DNA from: Agapanthus africanus | Taxonomy: Eukaryota; Streptophyta; Magnoliopsida; Asparagales; Amaryllidaceae | Direction of reading: 5' to 3' | DNA length: 64,000 nt | Assembly (NCBI GenBank): GCA_030015575.1 | Contig: JASDDO010000019.1 | Span: forward strand, 516,308,986 to 516,372,985 | Shown here: in pieces, positions 1 through 11,040 of the stretch | How positions within the stretch are numbered: position 1 is the first letter of the stretch | How the letters are laid out: every line of letters starts with the position of its first letter | Notes under the pieces: model-generated | Told to the model about the DNA's origin: nothing | The model's input: only the letters and a program-made list of their open reading frames with translations | Databases searched by the model: none | Position numbers and translations under genes: made by a program

Positions 1-114
1 AATTTTGTATAATTAGGTCTACAATGAAAAATACCTATTTTGACTTTTTACGGAAAAAGCCGAAAAATTAGCCGATTACCGAATAACTGCCTAAACGATT
101 TTCGAAGGGTTACA
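1..114 (-). repeat. gypsy-1 3' LTR, terminal 114 bases only
   Basis: The segment ends in TTACA, the reverse complement of an LTR start TGTAA. It matches 18462-18575 with one difference seen by eye (GAATAACTG here, GAAAAACTG there). The rest of the LTR lies left of the window. Confidence 0.93.
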
Positions 115-130
115 ATCTTCCCCCCTTAAA
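115..130 (-). promoter_or_regulatory. gypsy-1 polypurine tract
   Basis: On the minus strand a purine run (AAGGGGGGGAAGAT) directly precedes the TGTAACCC start of the 3' LTR. This is the expected plus-strand DNA primer site. Gypsy-B has a near-identical tract at 44836-44850. Confidence 0.85.
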
Positions 131-191
131 GAAATTCGGTCCCCGAATTTAGAATTTAACTACGCGTACCTTCAAAAAGATGGGGATATCT

Positions 192-3100
192 CTACCTCAT
201 CTCGACCTCGGTCTCCCAGGTGACCTCCTCGCTGTTCGGGCCACGCCAAAGGACCTTGACGGACGGTAAAACCTTCGACCTCAATTTCTTCACCTGCCGA
301 TCCAAAATGACCACCGGCTGCTCGGTGAAAGAAAGATCACGCTCTAGCTGGATCGTCTGGTGCTGAATCGCCTGGGAAGGATCATTAAGGTACTTGCGGA
401 GCATCGAGACATGGAATACGGGGTGAATATCGGGGAAGCTGGGCGGAAGAGCTAACCGATAAGCGATTGGACCAACACGCTCTAGGATCTCGAAAGGACC
501 AACATATCTAGGACTCAGCTTCCCTTTCCGCCCAAATCTCATCACACCTTTCATCGGAGAGACCTTCAGGAAAACATGATCGCCAACAGCGAACTCGAGT
601 CGGCGACGGCGCCTGTCAGCATATGATTTCTGCCTGCTCTGTGCCGCTCTCATCCTGTCCCGAATCAGCTGTATCTTCTCGGTCATCTCCTGTACGATCT
701 GCGGCCCCAAAATACTGCTCTCCCTAAGCTCTGTCCAACATACAGGTGATCGACATCTCCTCCCATATAAAGCCTCAAAAGGTGCCATCTGAATCGTCTC
801 CTGGAAGCTATTATTGTAGGAAAACTCGATCAAAGGCAAATGACGATCCCAGCTACCACCAAAATCTAAAACACAAGCTCTGAGCATGTCCTCAAGAGTC
901 TGAATAGTACGCTCTGACTGACCGTCAGTCTGCGGATGAAAGGCTGTGCTAAAACTCAATCGGGTGCCCAATACTTCCTGAAGTTTCTGCCACAATCGGC
1001 TGGTAAACTGGGTGCCCCTGTCGGACACGATGCAAGTCGGAACACCATGCAGTCGCAATATCTCATCAATATAAACCTGGGCGTACTGAGTAAATCCAAA
1101 AGTGGTCTTCACTGGCAGAAAGTGAGCCGCTTTCGTCAGTCGATCCACAATCACCCAAATAGAGTCATACCCTCGACTGGTCCTGGGTAGACCCACAATA
1201 AAGTCCATGGAGACCTGCTCCCACTTCCACTCAGGGATAGGAAAAGGCTGTAACTCGCCGGCTGGCCTCTGGTGCTCGGCCTTGACGTGCTGACAAGTCA
1301 GGCATCTCGACACAAAGTCTGTAATATCCTTTTTCATCCCGTCCCACCAGTAAACCTCTCTCAAATCACGGTACATCTTGGTGGAACCTGGATGCACGCT
1401 GTATACTGATCTATGTGCCTCCTCGAGAATATCACGCCTCAGTCCCTCTGAATCTGGCACACACAGTCGAGTCCCAAATCGAAGTATCCCCTGATCATCA
1501 ATCACGAACTCAGAAACTCTGCCCTGCCGAATCTGCTCAATAATCTCTAAGATACGGGCATCGCCGGACTGTGCCTCGCGGATACGGTCAAGTAACTGTG
1601 GGCGTGCTCTGAAATGGGCCAGCTGTCCCCCTGTAGGAGTAAACTCAAACTGCACTCTGCTATCACATAACACCTGCCAATCCGCCGTCGACTGCATCTG
1701 TACTGCGCTCAAACAAGATAAGCTACCTCCGGGCCTCCTACTCAAAGCATCTGCCACCACATTCGCCTTGCCCGGATGGTATAGAATCTCGCAGTCATAA
1801 TCCTTCACCAGCTCCATCCAACGGCGCTGTCTCAGGTTCAGATCTCGCTGCTGGAAGATATACTTCAAACTCTTGTGGTCAGTGAATATCTGGCACGACT
1901 CACCGTATAGGTAATGTCTCCAGATCTTAAGTGCAAATACCACTGCAGTCATCTCTAAATCATGGGTGGGGTAGTTCTGCTCGTGTTTCCTCAGCTGCCG
2001 AGAAGCATACGCGATAACTCTGTCGTGCTGCATCAACACACATCCCAGCCCCACTCTAGAAGCATCACAATATACCACGAACCCGCCTGATCCTGAAGGC
2101 AATGCTAACACTGGTGCAGTAGTCAGACGAGTCTTCAACTGCTGGAAACTATCCTCACATGCCTGGGTCCAATCAAAAGGAACCCCCTTCCGGGTCAACC
2201 CGGTCAAAGGTGCAGCAATGCGGGAGAAATCCTGGACAAAACGTCGATAATAGCCGGCCAGACCTAGAAAGCTGCGAACCTCTGTAACTGATACTGGTCT
2301 AGGCCAACGCTGAACTGCCTCGATCTTCTTCGGGTCCACATAAATACCGTCTCTCGTCACCACATGACCCAAGAAATCGACACTGTCTAACCAGAATGCG
2401 CACTTGGAAAATTTGGCGAACAGCTGATGCTCCCTCAAAGTCTGCAATGTGATACGTAAGTGCTGCTCAAGTTCCTCCCGGCTCCGAGAATAAACCAAGA
2501 TGTCGTCAATGAACACAATGATGAACTGGTCGAGATACGGCCTGAATACGCGGTTCATCAAATCCATAAATGCTGCCGGGGCATTGGTGAGCCCGAACGA
2601 CATCACCAAGAACTCGTAATGACCATATCGAGTACGAAAAGCGGTCTTCGGAATATCCTCCTTCCGAACCCGCAACTGGTGATAACCTGACCGTAAATCA
2701 ACCTTCGAGAAGAACCCTGCACCCTGGAGCTGATCAAATAAGTCATCAATGCGGGGTAGGGGATACCTATTCCGCACAGTAACCCGGTTCAGCTGACGAT
2801 AATCAATGCATAAACGCATACTTCCGTCCTTCTTCTTAACAAACAAGACGGGAGCACCCCAAGGTGACACACTCGGTCGGATAAGCCCTTTGTCCAGCAA
2901 GTCCTGTAACTGATCCTTTAGCTCTCTCAGCTCCGCCGGGGCCATCCGATAAGGCGGTATAGAGATAGGCCCCGTGCCGGGGATCAAGTCAATACAGAAC
3001 TCAATCTCGCGCTCTGGTGGCAGACCAGGCAGCTCGTCAGGAAATACATCAGGAAACTCTCTCACAACAGGGACCTGGTCCAACGAAACCTCTATGGAGC

Positions 3101-3608
3101 GAGTATCACAAATATAGGCTAAGAATCCCTGACACCCTTTCCTTAAGAGCTGACCAGCGCGAAGAGAAGAAATCAAGCTGGGAAGGGTAGCACTACGATC
3201 TCCCTGAATAATAAGAACCGGCTCACCAGGAAAACTGAATCTGACTGCTTTCTCACGGCAGTCCACGGATGCATAACAGGTGGCTAGCCAGTCCATACTA
3301 AGAAGAACGTCAAAGTCTAGCATATCGAGGAGAATCAAATCAACTGAAGAATCTCTCTCCCCGATACGAACGGAATACGATCGGTACACAAAACGGGCAA
3401 CAAAAGACTCGCCTACCGGGGTAATAACGACAAGCGGCTGATCTAACGGAGAAGACTCTCGGCCCAACATCGGTGCAAAATACGTGGAAAGATAGGAATG
3501 TGTGGAGCCTGGATCAAATAATACCCATGCATCAAAAGAACATACTGGCAGGGTACCTGTCACGACGGCATTGGATGCCTGTGCATCCTGAGGAGTCAAC
3601 GCGAACAC
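192..3608 (-). pseudogene. gypsy-1 pol: protease, RT, RNase H, integrase, chromodomain
   Basis: An open frame of 1,138 codons in frame with gag. Domains by residue: aspartic protease with FDPGST at 31-36; reverse transcriptase with VKKKDG at 257, DLRSGYHQ at 304 and catalytic FIDDIL at 366-371; RNase H with YCDAS at 513 and TDHKSL at 576; integrase zinc-binding region around 730-772 and catalytic D802, D863 and E899 (D-x35-E spacing); and a chromodomain-like tail from about 1095. Gag and pol in this family are normally one polyprotein. Here they are separated by an in-frame TGA at 3609-3611, and the frame is cut again by TAG at 192-194, twelve codons before the next stop at 156-158, where similarity seems to continue. 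All catalytic residues that I checked are present, so the copy is young but disabled. It would make viral-like DNA and integrate it into chromatin. Confidence 0.93.
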
Positions 3609-4868
3609 TCAGGCCTGCCCACCACTAATAGCTGGCTGTCCTCTGCCTCTACCTCGGCCTCTGCCTCTGCCTCTGTCGCCTCGTCCTCTCTGAACCGGAC
3701 CGCCACGCCCACGGCCTCTAGAAGCATCTGGTTGGCGTGAAGCATCATCAGGAGTAGGAAATAAAGCTCTCTGAGAAGGTGGTGAGGGTGGTAAAGTCAC
3801 ATGCGGGACTGTCGCTGCGCCCTGGCGTCCCATGGTACAGTCTCTGATACGGTGGTACTGACTCCCGCACCGAAAACATCCTGGAGACGACTGCTGGGTC
3901 TGTGGATATGAACCAAATAACTGACCTCGTCTCAATCCACTGCCTCTACCATCTCCCGGAAATAATCTATCACGGTGTCTGCCCATCTGCCGCTGAGCTG
4001 GCGTATCAGTACGGATCCTCTTCGGCCCAGAAACGACTGGAGTCTCAGAAATACGCTCCTCCAAAAGTAAGGCTGCATCCATCGCGGCTGCGTATGTATC
4101 AAAGTGCTGGGTACCGATGGCAAGGAATAGCTGTGTATCAAGCCCTCGTACAAACCTCTTTATTCTCTTCTCTTCTGTGTCAACTAGGTACGGAGCATAT
4201 CGAGACAACTGGGTAAACTGTATATCATACTCCGACACTGTCATCCCAGGAGTCTTGCGCAAAGACTCAAAACTACGGGCTCGAGCATCTCGGACACTCT
4301 CCGGAAGAAAACGGGCAAGAAATGCAGCTGTAAACTCATCCCGGGTCATAGAAGGCAGACCTGCAGCTCGGCCTCTCTCTACTGAGTCGTACCATGTCTG
4401 GGCAAGACCCTACAGACGAAAACTCGCAAACTCCACCAATCTATCATCAGAACACCTCAACGAACGGCAAATCCGAGCCATCCTATCAAGAAATACCTGT
4501 GGGTCCTCTGTCGCATCTGTACCGGTAAAAGCTGGAGGTCTCAATCTCATGAACTCCTGTAGTGAAACAGGGATAGTCTCCGTAGTAGCAGCAGGAGTGA
4601 CCATCTGTGCAGCAGGTACGATCGTGGTCTGTGCGGTGGAAGGAACGTCCTCGGATCTCTGTGCCCGGCTGGACTCAACTAAAGATTCCATCATCTGCCG
4701 CAACTCTTGCATGCCGGCCTCTAATCTGGCAATACGGTCAGGATAAGGCGGATCAGTATGACCCTGAGGGACAGGCGTATCATCCCGCTCGATCCTCGCC
4801 TCAGACGGGCCCGCCCGAATCTCATCCCTAGCGGCAGCCCGCTGAGCTCTCGTAGTCTTTGGCGGCAT
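3609..4868 (-). pseudogene. gypsy-1 gag (capsid-nucleocapsid) with in-frame stops
   Basis: The start was chosen at the ATG at 4868 (MPPKTTRAQ), whose basic N-terminus fits Tekay gag; an upstream in-frame start at 4904 is possible. A coiled-coil-like stretch lies around residues 45-70, a Retrotrans_gag-type domain around 110-250 and a CCHC knuckle (C-x2-C-x4-H-x4-C) near residues 331-344, followed by an RG-rich RNA-binding tail. An in-frame TAG at 4410-4412 interrupts the capsid domain at codon 153. The reading continues in the same frame to TGA at 3609-3611, immediately before pol. Gag would assemble the particle that packages the element RNA. As it stands only a short N-terminal fragment could be made without readthrough. 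Confidence 0.9.
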
Positions 4869-5087
4869 CGAAGCTGGAATAAGAAACAGGACTGATAAGG
4901 ACATTGCAATTGAATCAAGGAATGCAAGGAATCAAGAAAGGAAATACAAGCAATTATGTCCTAAGGTCACTTAGGCGGAGTACCGTATCGTAAGTATGCC
5001 GCGGATCATACCCACGGTACGCCACTCTGCTTAAGTCACCTACTCCATCTACCAAGGTCGTCCTACACTCAGAAAGGTAAAACCTAC
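4869..5087 (-). other. gypsy-1 leader between primer site and gag
   Basis: About 220 bases of untranslated leader. It contains a stretch (around 4970-5040, with CCGCGG and ACGCCACTC) that resembles the leader of gypsy-B at 42300-42350 and 60205-60250, which links the two families. Confidence 0.7.
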
Positions 5088-5099
5088 GCTCTGATACCA
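5088..5099 (-). promoter_or_regulatory. gypsy-1 primer-binding site (initiator Met tRNA type)
   Basis: The minus strand reads TGGTATCAGAGC, complementary to the 3' end of plant initiator methionine tRNA. It lies four bases inside the LTR boundary at 5104. Confidence 0.93.
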
Positions 5100-5103
5100 A
5101 CTT

Positions 5104-5330
5104 TGTCACGACCCGAAAGTACAGAACGTGACTGGCACTTAGATTACGAGACGTCTAAAGGCGTAACGTATCCTAAGTCAGCCAAAGCCCAGAAAAATCT
5201 AAACCAAAATCAAAAGAGAGTGAAGGAAAACCTTTAATGAAAACGATTTTCAAATCAATTAAGTTGCAAGAATCCCTTTTTAAAAACATCATAAATTTCT
5301 GAAAATTTCGGCAGTCTCCCCTGTATTTTC
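5104..5330 (-). repeat. gypsy-1 5' LTR, inner segment (U5 side)
   Basis: The plus strand starts TGTCACGACCCG, so on the element strand the LTR ends in GTGACA. The LTR continues after the copia-1 insertion at 15743. The two parts sum to about 3,060 bases. Confidence 0.9.
5326..5330. repeat. copia-1 target site duplication, left copy
   Basis: TTTTC immediately before the copia LTR start TGTTAG. The same five bases follow the right LTR at 15738-15742. Confidence 0.92.
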
Positions 5331-7547
5331 TGTTAGTTATATGTATGCCCGAGAGGCCATTACTGTACATTGGATGTATATTGTAGTGGATGCTGGGACA
5401 TATATAGGTAGGACTTTCTTGCTCGACATGATAGTACGCTATCTGGTTGCTCTTTATCTTAACATGTATGCTTTCTGTCTCTCTGATTACATGTTGATAA
5501 AGCCCTTAGGATGTGTACTCGACTTTCAGGACTATGATGTAGATCATACTAGTGGGGCCTGGGTAGTCCATGAGTACATCCTTGAAATGTTCCTAGTCGT
5601 GGGAATATCGAGACGGGGCATCGATATTCCAGAGTAGACTAGCGCATATCTTCTCGACCCATGCGATGGGCGATGGTTGATCCCATATCCATTGGTGTTT
5701 GACATCGAAGATGGTATGCGGGTGCTCAGTGGAGACTGGGTACACTGAACGGACTCGCCGAGAACTCCCAGATGGTATTATACCTCACGTCAGATGGCAG
5801 TTCTCTGGTGACACTGGTACAGCTTAGCTGTTGACCCGAGATCGTCATAGAGTCTTGTGTGTCTCCCACTGTGCTTTGATTTCCACCCTACCACGGCTCT
5901 ACTGAGTTGTGCAAACAGATGGTTTTTGGGTACAGTCCCGATTCACATGGAGGCAATGAGCGATAGGAGGGGATTCGTCTCTCCCGGTATTGGGGGTTGA
6001 TGTTGTGCTATGCTCGACTGGCTATAACAGGAAATCCCTGGCCAGGGTTGCAGTGATATACTGGTAAGAGTTATCAGTAGCTTCACGAATGTTATGGACC
6101 CTACGTCGGCATGACTTATCGAGCTATTGGGGTCTGACGTTTACCACCCCTAGGCGAGATATGCGACATATCAGACGAACAGACCGGACTGTACGGTAAG
6201 TGTTACTGGTTGGATTCACAGGAGTGTGAGCGGGCTTGCTCGTCGATCTTCTGATCGCTCAATACCCGGGTGGCCGTTACGTTTAGCAGACCGCTTGCGG
6301 CTTGTGGGTGTTTGATATGATCATCATCTGCTGCCGGCGTATTGACGAGTCTTTAGAGTCCTACACAGAGGTTTCCTGGATCAAGCGAAACGAAATAGGA
6401 GCGCATATGAGATATGTGCGGGACCGAGAATAATTCGAGTATGCGATACCGTATTCCATTCTCGCGACGAATGTATCGATTGGTTATATGCGATATAACC
6501 TAGTTATCGAATCAAGGATTGATTCGATAAGCCGATACATATGATACTAGTCGGTTATATCCGATATGACCGGATCGTTAAATCAAGTGTTGATTTAATG
6601 ATTTAGTGCATATTTGTATATTTGATATATTACTTTGCGTTAACTAGTATTGGTTCACTTTAAAAGGATTTTCTCACTTGAATTGTGCACATTGTATATG
6701 CGATATAGTTTTGTGCACATGTTTGTATCATGTTTGATGATACATGCTTACTTGGTTAAGTGTAAAGAATCAAACCATGGTTTAAGTTAATGATTAGGGT
6801 TTTGATTATTTATTCATTTATCTTTCTTATTTATTCATTTTGGAAAAAGAAAAAGATAAATGAATGATTGAATGTTTTGTTTTTAGTTGAAGTTTCTTGA
6901 AACTTTGACTAAGTCACTCTTTTGTTCTTATGCTTAACCCTAACCATCCTTTTAACCATGGTCTTTTCTCTACACTTAACTATAGTTGAAAGTATGATAA
7001 GTATTGATTTATTTTATCTAATGATTAAGACTTAATATATCTTCTTCTTCTTCTTCATCTTCTTAAACATGAAGAAAGCTAGTGGCCATCAATGGCAACT
7101 AGTGGAATTGAGTGAGAAATCCAAATATAAAGTCTACCCACTTCCTATTTCTTCATCCTCTACCTCTTGCTAAGTTGTATAGGGTGTTTACTTCACAAGT
7201 TTTCAAAGCTTGGTGAAGTTGGAGCTTGTTCTTGTGATGCTTCGACGTAGATCATCTTCGGCATCGAACCGACGATCAAGCCCGCCCATTCTTCGATGAT
7301 GCCAATGCTAGAGTCGTGAGTTCGATTTGGATAGCGGAGGGAGATCATCGTGGAGCTTAGGAAGTGGTGGACCGGATCTACAAAGGTTGTAGCCCCTTTC
7401 CTTTAGATACATTTCCATTTACTTGCTTGCTTCGCCTATATATATCTAGTTAACGATCCGTTCTAGGTTTTCTCGGCACCGTAATTTTTAGAAATTTGCA
7501 TGTTTGATCACTTGTAAGACTCCTATAGTGTGCCTAGGAACCCTACA
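5331..7547 (+). repeat. copia-1 5' LTR
   Basis: Starts TGTTAGTTATATG and ends CCTACA, followed by the primer site. The start resembles the Angela/BARE-type LTR start with its ATGCCCTAGAGGC motif. A chain of perfect hairpins occupies about 6385-6745. The 98-codon open frame at 5341-5637 is repeated in the other LTR and is not a gene. Confidence 0.93.
6385..6745 (+). promoter_or_regulatory. Chain of hairpins in copia-1 LTR
   Basis: Consecutive inverted repeats: GGTTATATGCGATATAACC (6482-6500); a 10-bp stem TTATCGAATC/GATTCGATAA (6504-6530); CGGTTATAT/ATATGACCG (6552-6572); TTAAATCAA/TTGATTTAA (6578-6598); an outer stem TGTGCAC/GTGCACA (6684-6719) enclosing TATATGCGATATA; and GTATCAT/ATGATAC (6725-6743). 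The equivalents in copia-2 and copia-3 keep pairing although the sequence differs. Confidence 0.7.
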
Positions 7548-7548
7548 G

Positions 7549-7560
7549 TGGTATCAGAGC
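7549..7560 (+). promoter_or_regulatory. copia-1 primer-binding site
   Basis: TGGTATCAGAGC, complementary to initiator Met tRNA, one base after the LTR end at 7547. Confidence 0.93.
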
Positions 7561-7750
7561 CTAGCTAGAGCCTTAGGCGAAGTCCTGACGGAGTTAGAAG
7601 TCCGATCGACCCAAAACCCCGACTTTGAAAATGCTCTCTGGACATTTCTGTAAAATGTGGTTTTTTCGAAATTAAAAATATGCAGAAAATCCAGCAGGGA
7701 ATTCTAAAAATTACGATGCAAAATTATTTCATTGATACCTCTATTGCGCT

Positions 7751-7791
7751 GCGGAACCGCGGCAGAAGCCTGGCTTCTGCGGCGGTTCCGC
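7751..7791 (+). promoter_or_regulatory. Long leader hairpin, candidate packaging or dimerisation signal
   Basis: Arms of about 20 bases (GCGGAACCGC then GGCAGAAGCC; return GGCTTCTGC then GGCGGTTCCGC) with a single-base centre and one mismatch. It lies about 190 bases after the primer site. Copia-2 has the equivalent at about 50570-50612. A role in RNA packaging is inference from position. Confidence 0.6.
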
Positions 7792-8085
7792 GGTCACGTG
7801 ACATGATTGGACTTCAAACTTTGCACAGTAATTCTTGTTTTCTGGTGCTGGTTTTCCTGGGAATATTTTAATATTTATTCCAGAGTTGTATTTTCTGGGT
7901 TGTATTAAGGACTCGGTGTATTCGATCGGACTGTCTAATTTTTGTCGGTATGCTTTTCCGGGTATTTTTAGAATATGTTAAAAAGTTCGACCGGATATAA
8001 ATACCCACTTTTTCCCCTGCCGGGAAATTTCCAATTGTTGGATTTTTCCGTAGTTTAACGACGTTCTAAGTAGTGCAAGTAACGC

Positions 8086-8232
8086 GATGGACCCTCTAGA
8101 AGACAACAAACCTTAACTCGATTATGTGACCGTCTTGAACTGCCCTTTGAACCTTCGGGTTTGGGGCAGTACGGCGTGCCACATGTGAGGCGTTGGCTTG
8201 ACCCTTCTACGGCTGGACCGTTGGTACTGAGG
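8086..8232 (+). repeat. Segment shared with gypsy-B interior
   Basis: Runs from CCCTCTAGAAG through CTTTGAACCTTCGGGTTTG to CCCTTCTACGGCTGGACC. Gypsy-B 42990-43145 shows the same series of blocks. One frame in each reads FEPSGL.Q.YG with a downstream PSTAGP, so it once looked coding. Copia-2 has it at about 50900-51050. Confidence 0.6.
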
Positions 8233-9684
8233 CACGAACTGAATGTTGTTAGACTTATTTCATGTGTTGAGCAGTATCGGGAAAACTTGGGTGTTCGATT
8301 GTTCGATCGAAAAGTTTAGCATTTTCTATTTATCCGGAATGTAATACAATAATTGGAATTCACAATAAGTTATGAGATAACGGAATGAGTATTATAAACA
8401 TAGCAGTTTAGTCTCACTTGATCGGTTGCCACGGAATTTTGATGTGATCAAAAGTCCGTCGCAATCACGTAGCGTACGCGGATACTCGCCGGGTAAACTT
8501 AATAGACAGCCTCACTCCATAGCCCCGACCAAGTGACTGTAGGAGAACCCCGTCGCCGAAAGCATCCGTTCGGGTGCTCGCGGTAGCGGTGTTCCGCCTT
8601 GATGCACTTTGTCGACGGCGTGGGGGGTGCGGCCGTCTACTAAAGTTTGCGACGAGCATTCGATCAGAATGTCGGGAATCTTGTTGAATTGCCCGACTTG
8701 ATATTGAAAAGAGTTTTCGATAATGAGACTAAAATGCGGGGTTTATAATTGTTAGGCATGCGATGTCTAAGTATTTCATTTGGTCAGGCATGCGATGTCT
8801 GAGGAGGTTGCGGATTCCAACTGTTGTAGTTTTACACTTTCTTTTCTGTGACCGTAAGTGTAATATGTGATATCGCCGGTTTCGTTGCTATATGTCAATG
8901 ACAATTGGGATGCGCATATTTACTTACGTTGATGACATGTGATGTTATGTGTTGCTGGATATGTTATATTGGATCGTCGTGTTTGAATAGCCGGGTTTTT
9001 TTTTATATGAGATGAGTGTTTTTTCATTTTCATTCATGTAAAAACTTGTATGTAATATTCTTTTATTGGGGCACTTCCAGGTTGCGGAAGTTGTCATCCA
9101 TTGTATATTATTTACTTTTCTGCACTAGGATAGACCCAAGGAGGGGAGCACAAGTAACCGGGTTCTGGGGTTCAGTGGGAGACCAACTCGAGGAGTCGAG
9201 TCCGGGTCTCCTAACCCTAGAATTGGTAGGGTTGCTTGCCGCTCTCGTAGGGGTCTAGGGTGTGGGATTGGCTATTCATCACGACCGTGGAATCCGTGTT
9301 TTATACTGGCTCGTATTGAAAACACGGACGTCCTAGTATATCCAATATTTCATATGTTTCTTCTGCTGTGCTTTATCTGTGATGTGATCATGCGATGTTC
9401 TGTGCTCTGTTCAGATATTATAGTATATATGATATATTATATAGACGTTACTTATGTTTTACACCCGTGCTAGCCCTGCCCCGCTCTGCCGTTAGTTACC
9501 TAACCTAACGGTGCACGAGGGGACATCGAGGCGAATGCGGATGACATAAGTGTACGTCATATTTATCTGTGATGATTAGGTGGAATTAAATGATGGGATA
9601 TTCATTAATGAGATTAATGAAAGAAAATAAACCTAATTGATGTTGTGGAATCGAATTTCAAAATAAAACAAGTAGCTACAGTTC

Positions 9685-9935
9685 TTGCTTTGCATCGTGG
9701 TGTTCCTTATAGAACATCCTGCACCTTATTCGATAAGGAAAGGACCGAGATCCCTTCACCGGGAGTGACTCCTTTAGCAATAACTGGCAGATGCTACAAC
9801 CCTCGGTTTGTCTTTTGATCGCTTCTATAGTTTCTGCTTTGCACAGTGATATATATGATATATCCTGCACCTCATTCGACGAGGAAAGGGCCGATGATCC
9901 CTTCACCGGGAGTGACCCCTTTAGCAAAACTAGAA
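9685..9935 (+). repeat. Two-copy direct repeat in copia-1 interior
   Basis: Copies at about 9685-9785 and 9835-9935 share TTGCTTTGCA, ATCCTGCACCT, CGA.(G/A)AGGAAAGG, CCCTTCACCGGGAGTGAC and CCTTTAGCAA. The same arrangement occurs in copia-2 at about 52493-52735. It may be a remnant of a duplicated gag part; I cannot show this. Confidence 0.65.
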
Positions 9936-10070
9936 AAATCCTCGAAAACATTCCATTTAAAAACCATTTGATTCCGCAACGAGATCAAGTTCAAAGCGTT
10001 AAAGGTTTTCACAAAAACCAGCCGCAACCCTCCGTCATTTTAGGAAGTAGAGTACTTAGTATTCGTGCTG

Positions 10071-10270
10071 TGTTTGTTGACCATAGTCAAGGCACAGTGT
10101 ACGGTAGCTAAGTGATGTCTTCCTACACCGCATATGATGCGATTAGTTAGGACAGTCGCGTGACTTTGTTGACCTTAGTTAAGGGTCATGTGGGTGGGTC
10201 TAATTAATCACGAAATGACGGGTAGAACTTGACTAGTACTTATGATTTGTTGACCATAGTTAAGGTCATA
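10071..10270 (+). repeat. Three-copy short repeat, copia-1 version
   Basis: TTTGTTGACCATAGTCAAGG (from 10072), TTTGTTGACCTTAGTTAAGG (from 10165) and TTTGTTGACCATAGTTAAGG (from 10246), spaced about 80-92 bases. The three copies in copia-2 carry a different shared core. Confidence 0.75.
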
Positions 10271-10880
10271 GGTGCTAGGGGTAAAAACCTTTATCGGGAG
10301 TTTCAAGTGTTGAAATTTGCAATGAGATTGCATACCTTCTATGTGATAGTTGGATCCCGATACCCACTGCGAGTAATTGTTACTCCTGGGAGAGTTTTGC
10401 ACTTTACAATTAGCCGATCAAGTAGGTGTCTAGAAAGGTGTCAACGGGGTTACGCCTCTGGGAAAACGAGGTTTACTATAATTAGGTCCGTGCGAAAGCA
10501 CGGGGAACCTCCCTCAAAGTACCGACACTGGCCTGGCTGAAAGATTGGCGAACTTGTAGAGTATAATTAATCCCGGCTAGTCTTTCCTTTTAGGGTTTGA
10601 AGGAAGATTTGATAAAAACAGTGGGAGCCATCCTGATTAGATAAAATATATAACCAATCTGATCTTGCAAGAGCGCACGCTGAGTGTTTTCTTCTCTCTC
10701 TCTCCAGGTAGCGACCATATCACGCCTTAATCAAGATAATAATATGGATGTATTGACCGAACCCGCTTGTTATACTGAGCTGGGGAACGTTGGTCCCGCT
10801 CCAACTTATAATTGTTATAAGACAGAGCAGGAAATAGGGGAATACCAGATTTCCTATGCCGCCCAAACGAAGAAAGTGCA

Positions 10881-11040
10881 TATGATGCATCTCCTTCGGG
10901 TGTGTTCGTTAAACAGAACTGTTTCTCAGTATCCTCTGCATCCTTGGTATATGATACCGGATCAGGATCCCAGATATGTAATCTGTTACATAGGGCTACA
11001 AAAGGGTAGAAAAACTGAGAACGGGTGATAAGTTTCATGA
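10881..11040 (+). pseudogene. copia-1 aspartic protease remnant
   Basis: A frame around 10900-11000 reads SSGVFVKQNC followed by VYDTGSGSQICNL, with the active-site D-T-G at 10953-10961. This is the copia retropepsin signature that precedes integrase. Flanking frames are closed, so only a fragment remains. Confidence 0.7.

Larger units (their letters stand above)
7561..10880 (+). other. copia-1 interior without recognisable gag
   Basis: About 3.3 kb between primer site and protease, where copia gag should be. I see no capsid domain and no CCHC knuckle, and every frame is closed. The content is instead: the leader hairpin (7751-7791), a segment shared with gypsy-B (8086-8232), a block that is about 95% identical to copia-2 by eye (8400-9260), a short palindrome around 9488-9511 (CCGTTAG/CTAACGG), a two-copy direct repeat (about 9685-9785 and 9835-9935), a three-copy short repeat (10071-10270) and a CT-rich tract near 10690. 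Confidence 0.6.

Noticed and set aside
936..2690. Plus-strand frames opposite pol (936-1190 and 2460-2690)
   Set aside because: Shadows of the gypsy-1 pol gene, which has a clear domain match on the minus strand.
5341..5637. 98-codon plus-strand frame repeated at 13531-13827
   Set aside because: Both lie at the same place in the two LTRs of copia-1. Conservation is explained by LTR identity; there is no known domain.
7549..7560. tRNA gene at TGGTATCAGAGC sites
   Set aside because: Only the 3' complementary stretch is present, right after an LTR end; it is a primer-binding site.
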